DNA from: Bacteroidaceae bacterium
GTDB taxonomy: Bacteria > Bacteroidota > Bacteroidia > Bacteroidales > Bacteroidaceae
Direction of reading: 5' to 3'
Assembly: GCA_017503645.1 (NCBI GenBank)
Contig: JAFVSR010000014.1
Coordinates: forward strand, 1 to 64,000
Length of the DNA: 64,000 nucleotides
This document shows, one piece after another, positions 51,198 through 59,617 of this stretch. Both the position numbers and the translations under genes were made by a program. Each line of letters starts with the position of its first letter. Within the stretch, counting starts at the first letter, position 1. The notes under the pieces are model-generated. The model had not been told where the DNA came from. It saw only the letters and a program-made list of their open reading frames with translations, and made no database searches.

Positions 51198-52161
51198 CTT
51201 CACCCTTGCAATCTGCGTTTATAACGCCGAGAAATATATAAAAGAGACCTTGCAATCGGTTGCCCTGCAAACGATGCAGGATTTTCACTTGCTCATTGTA
51301 GATGATTGCAGTACCGACGGCAGTGTTGCTACCATTAAGGAGTTCTTCAACGAGCATCCACGGCAGTACGAGCTCGTCAGCCTACCTGTAAACGGTGGGT
51401 TATGCAACGGGCGAAGGTTCGTAGAGGAAAATGCAACGACAAGATATATAATGTTCGTAGATGCCGACGATATCCTTTATCCACAAGCGGTTGAAACATT
51501 ATATAACAAAATAAGCAGCGACAAGGACCTAATTGCCGTTGGTTGCCATTTGGAATATATGGATAGTAATGGGAAAAAGATAAACGGTGGCATTTTCTTG
51601 GGCGAGACCACAAAGGAGGGATTCTATAAAAAGGCAGAAAAAGAGAAACTAATCTTTATGCAGCCCACCGCCATATATGACAGAGAAGCCGCACTACGCG
51701 TTGGGGGGCACAATACAACGGGCTTCCCCGCCGGAAAGCCGCGATACCAGGATTTGTGCGAGGATCTCGACCTATGGACACGTATGAGCGACCTTTATAG
51801 AGAGGGTAAAGCCATTATCGTTGTCCCCGAGATTCTCTGCCGCTACCGCAAACACGAAAATGCGATGTCGGGCAACTCCATAGGTATGATTCTACGAATG
51901 AGGCACATAAAAAAGAACCTGAAGCTACGACGACGTGGCAATAAAGAACTAAGTTTCATAGAATTCAAAGAAAGCCTTACACCTGCCGAACTAAATAAAC
52001 TGGAGGGGGAGGCAAAAGCGGCCGACGAACTAAAGCAAAGTTATTACGCACTTAAAAAGGGAAAGATATTTACCTTTTTAAGTAAACTTACAATATCCAT
52101 ATACAGCAACCCCTCATACTTTATCAATAAGATAAAACACAATATTCTGAGAAAGAAATGA
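51190..52161 (+). CDS. Glycosyltransferase family 2
   Basis: A 323-residue GT-A enzyme: FTLAICVYNAEKYIKETLQSV, VDDCSTDGS, NGGLCNGRRFVEENA and the DxD motif FVDADD. The acceptor side carries EDLDLWTRMSDLYREGK and the base-like region CRYRKHENAMS. It overlaps the polymerase gene by 8 nt and the next gene by 4 nt, so translation is coupled. Confidence 0.9.
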   Translation: MPNFTLAICVYNAEKYIKETLQSVALQTMQDFHLLIVDDCSTDGSVATIKEFFNEHPRQYELVSLPVNGGLCNGRRFVEENATTRYIMFVDADDILYPQAVETLYNKISSDKDLIAVGCHLEYMDSNGKKINGGIFLGETTKEGFYKKAEKEKLIFMQPTAIYDREAALRVGGHNTTGFPAGKPRYQDLCEDLDLWTRMSDLYREGKAIIVVPEILCRYRKHENAMSGNSIGMILRMRHIKKNLKLRRRGNKELSFIEFKESLTPAELNKLEGEAKAADELKQSYYALKKGKIFTFLSKLTISIYSNPSYFINKIKHNILRKK

Positions 52162-53477
52162 CAACAGCAGCACAATTCTTGACAATCCTCTTTGGATATA
52201 TGAACGAAACCTGCGAATATGCTGTTTTACGCAATTTCGAAGGGCTGCCCGATAACAACAACAGCAGAGACATCGATATCATTATCAAGAGGCACTGCTA
52301 CAAAAAACTCAAACAGCAACTTGTTACGCTCACAGAAAACTGCGGGTGGAAGATTATAACCTATCTTCACAGCGACAGACTGATTACTTGGGTATGCGGT
52401 TACTGCGACAAAGAGGGATATACCGAAATGGTGCAGTTCGACTTCTTCTTCGACACATCGGTGTGGGGCATACAGTTGATGAGCGCTGAGGAATTCCTCG
52501 CAAACAAAAAGTTCAATGGTTTCCTTTACTACATAGACACCGACGGGCAGTTCCTCGACAAATACCTGTACAACAGAGCAGTGGGGAGCAAATACCCCGA
52601 AAAATACCGCGCTACACGCGAAGCTGCCGAGCACCTGCCCGCAGTGGAGAAAAAGATTAAAGAGGTATTTGGCTGCGACAGCATAGCCGAATGTGACAAA
52701 AAAAGCGGCAAGAGCCTCATTCCTAAAGCCCTGTGGCACAACCTAAAGAAAAGGCCATTGGCACTCATTTGGGGCATTATATATTTCCTTTACACCTTTA
52801 TTGGGAACTATATATGTTCGCGCACGGGCTTCAGCATAGGCTTCACAGGCCCCGATGGCAGTGGAAAAACCACGGTGATAGATATGTTGCTCGAAAGAAT
52901 AGCCCCTGTTTTTGGTACTGCGCACAAGTACTACCACTTTCGTCCTATGCTGTTTGGTAATTTGGGTGAGGTGGCCCACTCGGCCGGCATAAAGAAGGAT
53001 GTAGATAGAAATTTTGACAAGCCTCATCGTGGTGGTAAAACCGGCAAGCTGAGCTCGCTCACCCGCCTTGCCTACTATTCAGTTGATTACATTATAGGCT
53101 ATTTTATAAAAGTAAAAAGCGTTACCCGCATCACCCGTGTGGTAGTTTTCGACCGCTATTTCACCGATATTATATGCGACAGTCGCCGCTCACGCATATA
53201 CCTGAGCCCTAAATTCCTTTATTGCTGGAAAAGGCTATTTATCCCCTCACTCAACTACAATATACTGCTCACTGCAAGCAGCAGCACCATACTTGCACGC
53301 AAGCGCGAGCTCGATGAGGAGGGAATAAAAAACATTAACGACAAAATAGACTACCTGTGCAACAAGAAAGGCTACCGCAAAGTACTCAACGAAACTACAC
53401 CGCACGCTGCTGTTGCCGAGATTCTCACCTACGTTTTTGAGGAGCAGCACAAGAAAAATTTAAGAAGATTAAGATAG
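52158..53477 (+). CDS. Nucleotidyltransferase-like and thymidylate-kinase-like fusion protein
   Basis: A 439-residue two-part protein. The N-terminal 190 residues look like a nucleotidyltransferase-fold domain (YAVLRNFEGLPDNNNSRDIDIII, where DID would be the metal pair, and MVQFDFFFDT). A hydrophobic stretch at about 200-220 (LALIWGIIYFLYTFIGNYI) follows. The C-terminal half is a P-loop kinase of the thymidylate-kinase type (GFTGPDGSGKTT, 229-240; VVFDRYFTDIICDSRRS). Real dTMP kinases are about 210 residues and lack the first part. It probably phosphorylates a sugar or lipid intermediate of the polysaccharide; the substrate is unknown. Confidence 0.75.
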   Translation: MTTAAQFLTILFGYMNETCEYAVLRNFEGLPDNNNSRDIDIIIKRHCYKKLKQQLVTLTENCGWKIITYLHSDRLITWVCGYCDKEGYTEMVQFDFFFDTSVWGIQLMSAEEFLANKKFNGFLYYIDTDGQFLDKYLYNRAVGSKYPEKYRATREAAEHLPAVEKKIKEVFGCDSIAECDKKSGKSLIPKALWHNLKKRPLALIWGIIYFLYTFIGNYICSRTGFSIGFTGPDGSGKTTVIDMLLERIAPVFGTAHKYYHFRPMLFGNLGEVAHSAGIKKDVDRNFDKPHRGGKTGKLSSLTRLAYYSVDYIIGYFIKVKSVTRITRVVVFDRYFTDIICDSRRSRIYLSPKFLYCWKRLFIPSLNYNILLTASSSTILARKRELDEEGIKNINDKIDYLCNKKGYRKVLNETTPHAAVAEILTYVFEEQHKKNLRRLR

Positions 53478-53478
53478 A

Positions 53479-54456
53479 ATGGCTACACAAAGAATAGATT
53501 TCATAGACCTTGCAAAAGGAGTATGCATATTTCTTGTTGTAATAGGGCACTGCGGAGTTCCAATAAATATCCCGGGATTTGAAATTGTTAGAATGCCGTT
53601 GTATTTTATACTATCGGGATTGTTTTTCAAGGATTATGGGGGGATAAAATCATTGACAATCAAGAAGATAAACAAAATATTAATCCCTTTTCTTTTTTTC
53701 TATATTATCGGCAACATTGCGTTCTTTGCTATCAAATACATCGCTCCACAATATTTAATCACCAATGCGCGCGGTATTTTGGACATTTTCAACAACAGGC
53801 AATTTTTCAACGGCCCCATATGGTTTCTTTTGTGCCTTTTTTGGTGCAATATATATTTTTGCCTAATAAGCATATATATAAAAAGAGAAAGTATTCGCAT
53901 TGCAACGGTATGTGGTATTGGCGCTATGGGATGGTGGTTAGGAAAGCAAGGAATCTTTGTTCCGTTGTTTTTAGATGTTGCAATGACTGCACTACCCCTA
54001 TTTACATTTGGCTACTACTTGAAAAAAAGCAATATACTATACCCAAACAAATATGATAAATACAATATTCCTATTGCAATAACTTTTTGGGCTATAGCTT
54101 TTTTCTTAGTTACTACCACACATTATAGGCTTTCGCTTCACTACAACGGTTTGGAAGGTTGGAGCACATATATAATAAGCATTGCATCTGTACTTTCTAT
54201 ACTATTCCTTTGCAAATCAATAAAACGCTTGCCATTTATCTCTTATATCGGGCGATACTCCATAGTTCTTTTGTGCGTACACCATATGATATATCGCCCT
54301 GTAAAAGTTTTATTACAAGCCACAGAAATATCTGCAATAAACAACGAATATTCAGTTGCTGCAGTAACCTTGCTGCTTTCTGCATTATGCATTCCGCTGT
54401 GCATAAAATACATTCCACACTTTGTCGCACAAAAGGATTTAATAAAAAACATATAA
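53479..54456 (+). CDS. Acyltransferase family 3 membrane protein
   Basis: A 325-residue polytopic O-acyltransferase. The hallmark N terminus is IDFIDLAKGVCIFLVVIGHC (catalytic His) and then RMPLYFILSGLFFKDYG. About ten transmembrane segments. In this context it most likely O-acetylates the repeat unit. It starts 1 nt after the kinase-like gene stop. Confidence 0.92.
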   Translation: MATQRIDFIDLAKGVCIFLVVIGHCGVPINIPGFEIVRMPLYFILSGLFFKDYGGIKSLTIKKINKILIPFLFFYIIGNIAFFAIKYIAPQYLITNARGILDIFNNRQFFNGPIWFLLCLFWCNIYFCLISIYIKRESIRIATVCGIGAMGWWLGKQGIFVPLFLDVAMTALPLFTFGYYLKKSNILYPNKYDKYNIPIAITFWAIAFFLVTTTHYRLSLHYNGLEGWSTYIISIASVLSILFLCKSIKRLPFISYIGRYSIVLLCVHHMIYRPVKVLLQATEISAINNEYSVAAVTLLLSALCIPLCIKYIPHFVAQKDLIKNI

Positions 54457-54462
54457 AAACAA

Positions 54463-55233
54463 ATGAAACATTTTATTTCACTCGTTACTATATGCTGGAA
54501 TAGCGAAAAGACTATTTCTCGAACCATAGAATCCGTCTTGAAACAGAATTTTTGTGATTACGAATATATAATAATCGATGGTGCATCAACCGATAACACG
54601 ATAAACATAATTAAGCAATACACACCTTTATTCAAAGGAAAACTTAAATACACAAGCGAACCCGACAAGGGCATCTATGATGCTTTTAACAAAGGTATAG
54701 CACAAGCAAGCGGACGATACATCTGGCTTATAAATAGTGACGACTACATTGAACACGATGCTCTGCAACAAATTTATAATTTCTCAAAAGATTATAAAGA
54801 AGGCAATGAGCCTATAATATCGGGTATAATGAATGTAAGGGACGGAAACGGGAACATACTTTACACTATAAAATCGTCGTCCCAAAAAGTTGATGCAGCA
54901 TACAAAAACAACACAATGGGAACGATTCATCCTGCAACTATTGTTCCTAAAAGGATCTACGACATTGTTGGGTTGTACGATATAAATTACAAAATTATTG
55001 GTGATATTGACTGGTTTAAGAGAGCATATAGAAATAAAATGCCTATAGCCTTTTGTGATAGAGTTTTAACAAATTTTAACACTGGGGGGGTAAGTACCGC
55101 CTCAGGCAATAGGAAAAGCATCAATGACCGCAAATATCTGCTTAAAAAATTCTATAAGAACACTTTTTCATATTATTACCAATTGGCGAAATGGTTAACC
55201 ATATTTTATCTTGTAAAGTATATTAAAAGGTAA
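54463..55233 (+). CDS. Glycosyltransferase family 2 (WcaA/WfgS-like)
   Basis: A 256-residue short GT-A enzyme of the subgroup with LVTICWNSEKTISRTIESV, IIIDGASTDNTI, SEPDKGIYDAFNKGI and LINSDDYIE. The motif HPATIVPKRIYDIVGLYD is also typical. It starts 6 nt after the acyltransferase. The donor is not predictable. Confidence 0.92.
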   Translation: MKHFISLVTICWNSEKTISRTIESVLKQNFCDYEYIIIDGASTDNTINIIKQYTPLFKGKLKYTSEPDKGIYDAFNKGIAQASGRYIWLINSDDYIEHDALQQIYNFSKDYKEGNEPIISGIMNVRDGNGNILYTIKSSSQKVDAAYKNNTMGTIHPATIVPKRIYDIVGLYDINYKIIGDIDWFKRAYRNKMPIAFCDRVLTNFNTGGVSTASGNRKSINDRKYLLKKFYKNTFSYYYQLAKWLTIFYLVKYIKR

Positions 55234-55243
55234 TTAACACAAT

Positions 55244-56479
55244 ATGCGTGCAGTAAATCATAAAATATTCGTTTCGGCCTACGCTTGCGAGCCCGGGCTG
55301 GGCAGCGAGATAGGCGTTGGCTGGCACTGGGTACTGCAGATGTCCCGTTACTTTGAGCTGTGGGTGCTCACCCGCGAGAGCAACCGCCCCACAATAGAGC
55401 CGTGGATAGCCGAGCACCCCGAATACTGCGGCATACATTTCCTCTATTTCGACCTGCCCAAGTGGGCGCGATTTTGGAAAAAGGGGCTGCGCGGCGTGCG
55501 CACATACTACAATATATGGCAACACTGCACCAACCGCATAGTAAAACGCACTATGCGCGAGAACAATATAAAAATATTCCACCACCTTACATATGGCAAT
55601 ATGCTGTGGAAGGTGAGTTCCTACGGGCAAAAGCAGTTCTTCATATGGGGCCCTGTGGGCGGCTTGGAAACCATACCGGCAGAATTCAGCCGCTGCTACG
55701 CCGGCAAAGCACGCATAATAGAGTGGGTGCGCCGTGCGGTTATTAAATTACTTCCACTGAATTACGGTTTCAAGCAACGCTGCAAAAACGCCGACTTAGT
55801 GTTGTGTAAAACCGAAATAACCCGCGACCTAATACCGGCCAACGAACGCTACAAGAGCGTGCTCTTTACCGATGTGGCTGTTGATGACATTGCAAAGACA
55901 ATAGAAGAAAAATCCACCTGCAACGATAAAATAGAGTACATTACCGTGGGCCGCTTGGATGCGTGGCGCGGCTTCGACCTCGTGATAGAGAGTTTTGCCC
56001 GCGTGGCACGAAACAACCCCAATATGCACCTGACCATTGTGGGCAAGGGAAGCGACAAGAAACGCTTGCAAGCGCTTGCACAGAACAACGGCATTGCCGA
56101 TAAAGTGACCTTTACCGGAAACGTGGAAATGAACGAATATTACCGCCTGCTTTCTAAAGCCGATGTGGTGATAAACGCCTCGCTTAAGGAGGGTGCCGTT
56201 ACCGTCTCTTTCGATTCGATGGCTATGGGCAAGCCACTTATATGCCTCGACACCACAGGCTACACGCGCTATTTTTCCAACGAATATGCAGTGGTTATCC
56301 CCCGCACCACCCGTGCCGAAGTTATTGATAATTTGAGACGTGCAATGGAACGCCTAAGCAATGCCGAAGAGCGAAATACCATCGGTGAAAAGGCCAAAAA
56401 TGCAGGGCGCCAATTCACCTGGGAGACACGTGGCAAGGAGTTCCGCGATTTGGTGATGGAGAGGGTTAAAGGGTTTTGA
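55244..56479 (+). CDS. Glycosyltransferase family 4
   Basis: A 411-residue GT-B enzyme. Acceptor side: VSAYACEPGLGSEIGVGWHWV and WGPVGGLETIPAEF. Donor side: ITVGRLDAWRGFDLVIESFA, LTIVGKGSDKKRLQ, NASLKEGAVTVSFDSMAMGKPLIC with the E-x7-E region in slightly altered form. It is the last gene before the DUF559 cassette. Confidence 0.92.
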   Translation: MRAVNHKIFVSAYACEPGLGSEIGVGWHWVLQMSRYFELWVLTRESNRPTIEPWIAEHPEYCGIHFLYFDLPKWARFWKKGLRGVRTYYNIWQHCTNRIVKRTMRENNIKIFHHLTYGNMLWKVSSYGQKQFFIWGPVGGLETIPAEFSRCYAGKARIIEWVRRAVIKLLPLNYGFKQRCKNADLVLCKTEITRDLIPANERYKSVLFTDVAVDDIAKTIEEKSTCNDKIEYITVGRLDAWRGFDLVIESFARVARNNPNMHLTIVGKGSDKKRLQALAQNNGIADKVTFTGNVEMNEYYRLLSKADVVINASLKEGAVTVSFDSMAMGKPLICLDTTGYTRYFSNEYAVVIPRTTRAEVIDNLRRAMERLSNAEERNTIGEKAKNAGRQFTWETRGKEFRDLVMERVKGF

Positions 56480-56494
56480 GTATTGAACTACAAA

Positions 56495-56777
56495 AATTTA
56501 TCCCCCTCGGCTTGCAGCCACTCCCCCTTGTAAACAAAGGGGAGAGTTAAAAACTCCTCCACTCACAGAGGGGGCAGCACGAAGCCATAGTGCTGCTTGC
56601 GACGACAGAAACTTTAGTTTCACAAAGAAGTCTTGTAACCACGCGAACTAACGAAAGGAAGAAAATATAGAACAATTATCCCTTTCGGCCTACAGCCACT
56701 CCCCCTTGTAAACAAAGGGGAGAGTTAAACTCCTCCACTCACAGAGGGGAGGTGCCCGAAGGGCGGAGGGGAGAAAA
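56495..56777. repeat. 280-bp direct repeat, left copy
   Basis: This copy is nearly the same as 57150-57430. It contains two sub-units that each begin TATCCC and run through the palindrome CTCCCCcTTGTaaACAAaGGGGAG (near 56521 and 56699), a stem CAGCAC/GTGCTG (near 56575-56594) and GAAACT/AGTTTC. Its end supplies a purine-rich, RBS-like stretch (GGAGGGGAG) 9 nt before the DUF559 start. Confidence 0.9.
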
Positions 56778-56782
56778 GCAAT

Positions 56783-57151
56783 ATGGACAATATTAAACTT
56801 GAACAAAGAAGATATTTAAGAAAAAATCTCACTGCAGAAGAGGCTGTGTTATGGAAAGCGCTCAAATCAAAACAAATAGATGAGTTCAAATGGCGCAAAC
56901 AACATCCTGTAGGTAACTATATTTTAGATTTCTATTGTCCAAAGGCAAAATTGTGTGTTGAACTGGATGGAAAAGAACATTATACCTTTCAAGGAGCAAG
57001 AGAAGATTTTCAAAGAACTATGTATCTCAATAGTAAAGGGATAAGAGTTCTCAGGTTTGAAAATAGATTAATTTGGGAGAATTACGACAGGGTAATTAGT
57101 ATCATAAAACAGGAATTACATAATTCATCCATAACAAATTTAGAATTTTAA
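56783..57151 (+). CDS. DUF559 family protein (Vsr-like endonuclease fold)
   Basis: A 122-residue protein with the DUF559 pattern: LRKNLTAEEAVLWKALKSKQ, FKWRKQHPVGNYILDFYCP, LCVELDGKEHY, YLNSKGIRVLRFEN. The fold is that of very-short-patch-repair endonucleases, with the acidic pair in LDFYCP and VELDG as possible metal ligands. Cellular function is unknown. It is A/T-richer than its flanks, has no relation to glycan synthesis, and is flanked by 280-bp direct repeats that begin and end within a few bases of its coding region. Confidence 0.88.
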   Translation: MDNIKLEQRRYLRKNLTAEEAVLWKALKSKQIDEFKWRKQHPVGNYILDFYCPKAKLCVELDGKEHYTFQGAREDFQRTMYLNSKGIRVLRFENRLIWENYDRVISIIKQELHNSSITNLEF

Positions 57152-57430
57152 TTTATCCCCCTCGGCTTGCAGCCACTCCCCCTTGTAAACAAAGGGGAGA
57201 GTTAAACTCCTCCACTCACAGAGGGGGCAGCACGAAGCCATAGTGCTGCTTGCGACGACAGAAACTTTAGTTTCACAAAGGAGTATTGCAACCACACGAA
57301 GTAACGAAGGTGAGAAAATATAGTACAATTATCCCCCTCGGCTTACAGCCACTCCCCCTTGTAAACAAAGGGGAAAGTTAAAATTCCTCCCCCTTTGAGG
57401 GGAGGTGCCCGAAGGGCGGAGGGGAGAAAA
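57150..57430. repeat. 280-bp direct repeat, right copy
   Basis: Same order of sub-units as the left copy. Differences are scattered single bases plus a changed segment at 57382-57402 (CCTCCCCCTTTGAGGGGAGG instead of CCTCCACTCACAGAGGGGAGG). It begins 1 nt before the DUF559 stop codon ends and finishes 7 nt before the next start codon, again providing the purine-rich upstream sequence. Confidence 0.9.
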
Positions 57431-57437
57431 ATCAAAA

Positions 57438-58526
57438 ATGACTTTGTTACACAAAATAATATCCACAGGCAGTGGCACAAACCGCTGCTACCGCATAACC
57501 AATGCCGACGGCAAAAGCTGGCTGTTGCCCGCAAAGAATATGCGGGTGGCACTGAACCTGTACCAGCCCAGCGGGCGCAACGGCAAACTGCTAAAGGCGC
57601 TGTTCCCGTGGCTGCATAGGTTGCCTATCGTGCGCAAGGCGATAAAGGCCGAAACCATCAGCTGCACACTGCAAGATGAGCTGAAGGAGTTATTGCAAAG
57701 AATATTCAACTGCAAGGATTTAGAATTTGCAATATTCGAAGGCACTCCCAGCGTGCACCAAAAGATGACAATACAGTTGAGCTGTGGAAACAAAATATTG
57801 GGCTACTGCAAGGCCAGTGACAATGAGGAGATTCTGCAACTGTTTGAAAAGGAGGCTGCCACACTCACCCTGCTTGCACAAAAAGGGGTGACAAACATTC
57901 CACAGGCGCTGCATTGCGGCACCCTACGCAACGGAGTGCACATATTTGTACAAAGCACTGCAAAAACCACAAAATCGCATGTGGTGCACACCTGGGGGCC
58001 GCTGCAAGAGCGGTTCCTTACCACCCTGCACGAAAAAACCAAACAGGCACTACCATTTGAGGAGAGCGACTATTGCCGCGCCCTCACCGCCCTACAAGAG
58101 CAGATAGACTGGCTACCCGCACCCTGTAGGGATGTTGTTACAACTGCAATAGAAGGGGTTATGGCCGAATACTGCGGCAAGATGGTGGAATTTTCGGCCT
58201 GCCACGCCGACTTCACCCCTTGGAATATGTTTGTGGAGCGCAGCGAACTCTTTGTGTTCGATTTTGAATATACGGCCCTCACCTACCCGCCCGGGATAGA
58301 CCGCTGCCACTTTGAACTACAAACTGCGATATTTGAAAAGCGACTGTCGCGCGAGGATATTGTTGAATATATAACCGGCCGCGATGTGGCCTACAAGCGT
58401 TTGTTGCGCCTATATCTGCTCGATGTGATATCGCGTTTCACCATAAGAGAAAGGGGGAATGCCTGCGGCGATATTGCCCGTTCCTTGGATACTTGGTGTT
58501 ATCTGCTTAAAAATTGCACACTATGA
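57438..58526 (+). CDS. Aminoglycoside-phosphotransferase-like / Kdo-kinase-like protein
   Basis: A 362-residue protein of the APH/choline-kinase fold. The catalytic motif is CHADFTPWNMF (about 254-264), followed by the metal-binding motif VFDFEYT. The N-terminal lobe is divergent (HKIISTGSGTNRCYRITNADGKSW). Members phosphorylate small hydroxylated molecules, including sugars of LPS. Substrate unknown; in this locus a sugar or glycerol-like unit is likely. The start at 57438 follows the repeat. Its ATGA end overlaps the next gene. It may act in one pathway with the kinase-like fusion at 52158. Confidence 0.75.
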   Translation: MTLLHKIISTGSGTNRCYRITNADGKSWLLPAKNMRVALNLYQPSGRNGKLLKALFPWLHRLPIVRKAIKAETISCTLQDELKELLQRIFNCKDLEFAIFEGTPSVHQKMTIQLSCGNKILGYCKASDNEEILQLFEKEAATLTLLAQKGVTNIPQALHCGTLRNGVHIFVQSTAKTTKSHVVHTWGPLQERFLTTLHEKTKQALPFEESDYCRALTALQEQIDWLPAPCRDVVTTAIEGVMAEYCGKMVEFSACHADFTPWNMFVERSELFVFDFEYTALTYPPGIDRCHFELQTAIFEKRLSREDIVEYITGRDVAYKRLLRLYLLDVISRFTIRERGNACGDIARSLDTWCYLLKNCTL

Positions 58527-59617
58527 GACTAATCTGTTTTCACCTGTTCAACGACTACAGCGGCAGCCCCAAGGTACTGAAAAACACGCTGCAACACCTG
58601 CTTGCAAAGGGGGTGGAAGTGGAGCTTGTGACATCGCGTGGCGGTGTGCTCGACGAGTTGGAAGGTTGCGGCAATATAAGATTCCGAAGATACAGCTACC
58701 GCTTTAGCAAAAACGCGATACTTACAATGTTGCGTTATGTGTGGGTGCAGATATATACCTTCTTTTTGGCGCTTGGCTATATATGCGATAAGGAGGTGGT
58801 CTTTTACATAAACACCATACTACCCGCAGGGCCTGCACTCGCAGGGTGGCTAACGGGGAAAAGGGTTATTTACCACTACCACGAAAACGCCACGGTAAAA
58901 AGCAGGTTCTACCGCGCCCTTGCCTGGGTAATGCAAAGGCTTGCAAGCGAAATTATATGTGTGAGCAAATACCAGCGCTCCTTCTTAAAACGTCAAAAAG
59001 GCGTAAGCGTGGTACCCAACGCCATTGACGACGCATTTATTGCAAGGCTCACCCCTAACCCGCAAAAAGCATTTGAACAGAAACGAGTGCTAATGCTTGG
59101 CTCACTAAAAAAATACAAAGGCACCATTGAATTCTGCACGCTTGCACAAGTGCTGCCACAGTACAATTTTGAACTTGTAATAAACGATACACAGGAGAAC
59201 ATTGACGCATTTTGGCGCGACAACAGCATTGTCCGCATTGAGAACCTTGCGGTGCATCCACGGCAAGAGGATGTGGTCCCATTCTACAACCGTGCATCAA
59301 TGGTACTGAACCTCACAAATAAAGAATTTGCCATAGAGACATTCGGCCTCACGGTATTGGAGGCAATGTCGGCAGGCCTGCCCGTTATTGTGCCCACGGT
59401 GGGCGGTGTGGCCGAAATGGTAGATGATGGCAAGAACGGATTTAAGATAAATATACAAGATTTATCATTTATTGCAGAAAAAATAGAAAAACTATTCACT
59501 AATCGGGAATTATATCTATCTTTGTGTGAAGAAGGCTTGGCACGCTCAAAAAAGTACAATTCGGCAGCTATGGCCTGCGAAATTCTACATAAGATAAACA
59601 ACAGGAAAAGCCTATAA
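58523..59617 (+). CDS. Glycosyltransferase family 4
   Basis: A 364-residue GT-B enzyme: LICFHLFNDYSGSPKVLKNTL at the start, VIYHYHENATVKSRFYRAL, VLMLGSLKKYKGTIEFCTLA, and ETFGLTVLEAMSAGLPVIVPTVGGVAEMV with the E-x7-E donor motif. The ATG at 58523 overlaps the previous stop (ATGA), which supports it over an ATG 9 nt upstream. Overlaps the next gene by 1 nt. Confidence 0.93.
   Translation: MRLICFHLFNDYSGSPKVLKNTLQHLLAKGVEVELVTSRGGVLDELEGCGNIRFRRYSYRFSKNAILTMLRYVWVQIYTFFLALGYICDKEVVFYINTILPAGPALAGWLTGKRVIYHYHENATVKSRFYRALAWVMQRLASEIICVSKYQRSFLKRQKGVSVVPNAIDDAFIARLTPNPQKAFEQKRVLMLGSLKKYKGTIEFCTLAQVLPQYNFELVINDTQENIDAFWRDNSIVRIENLAVHPRQEDVVPFYNRASMVLNLTNKEFAIETFGLTVLEAMSAGLPVIVPTVGGVAEMVDDGKNGFKINIQDLSFIAEKIEKLFTNRELYLSLCEEGLARSKKYNSAAMACEILHKINNRKSL

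Larger units (their letters stand above)
56495..57430 (+). mobile_element. Candidate DUF559 repeat cassette
   Basis: Two 280-bp direct repeats enclose a single 369-bp gene of a nuclease-like family, inside an otherwise tightly packed operon. Start-to-start distance of the repeats is 655 bp. Mobility is inference: no target-site duplication was established and no transposase is present. Confidence 0.5.

Noticed and set aside
56495..57430. CRISPR array
   Set aside because: The repeats are long, few and enclose a protein-coding gene; there are no regular short spacers and no cas genes.
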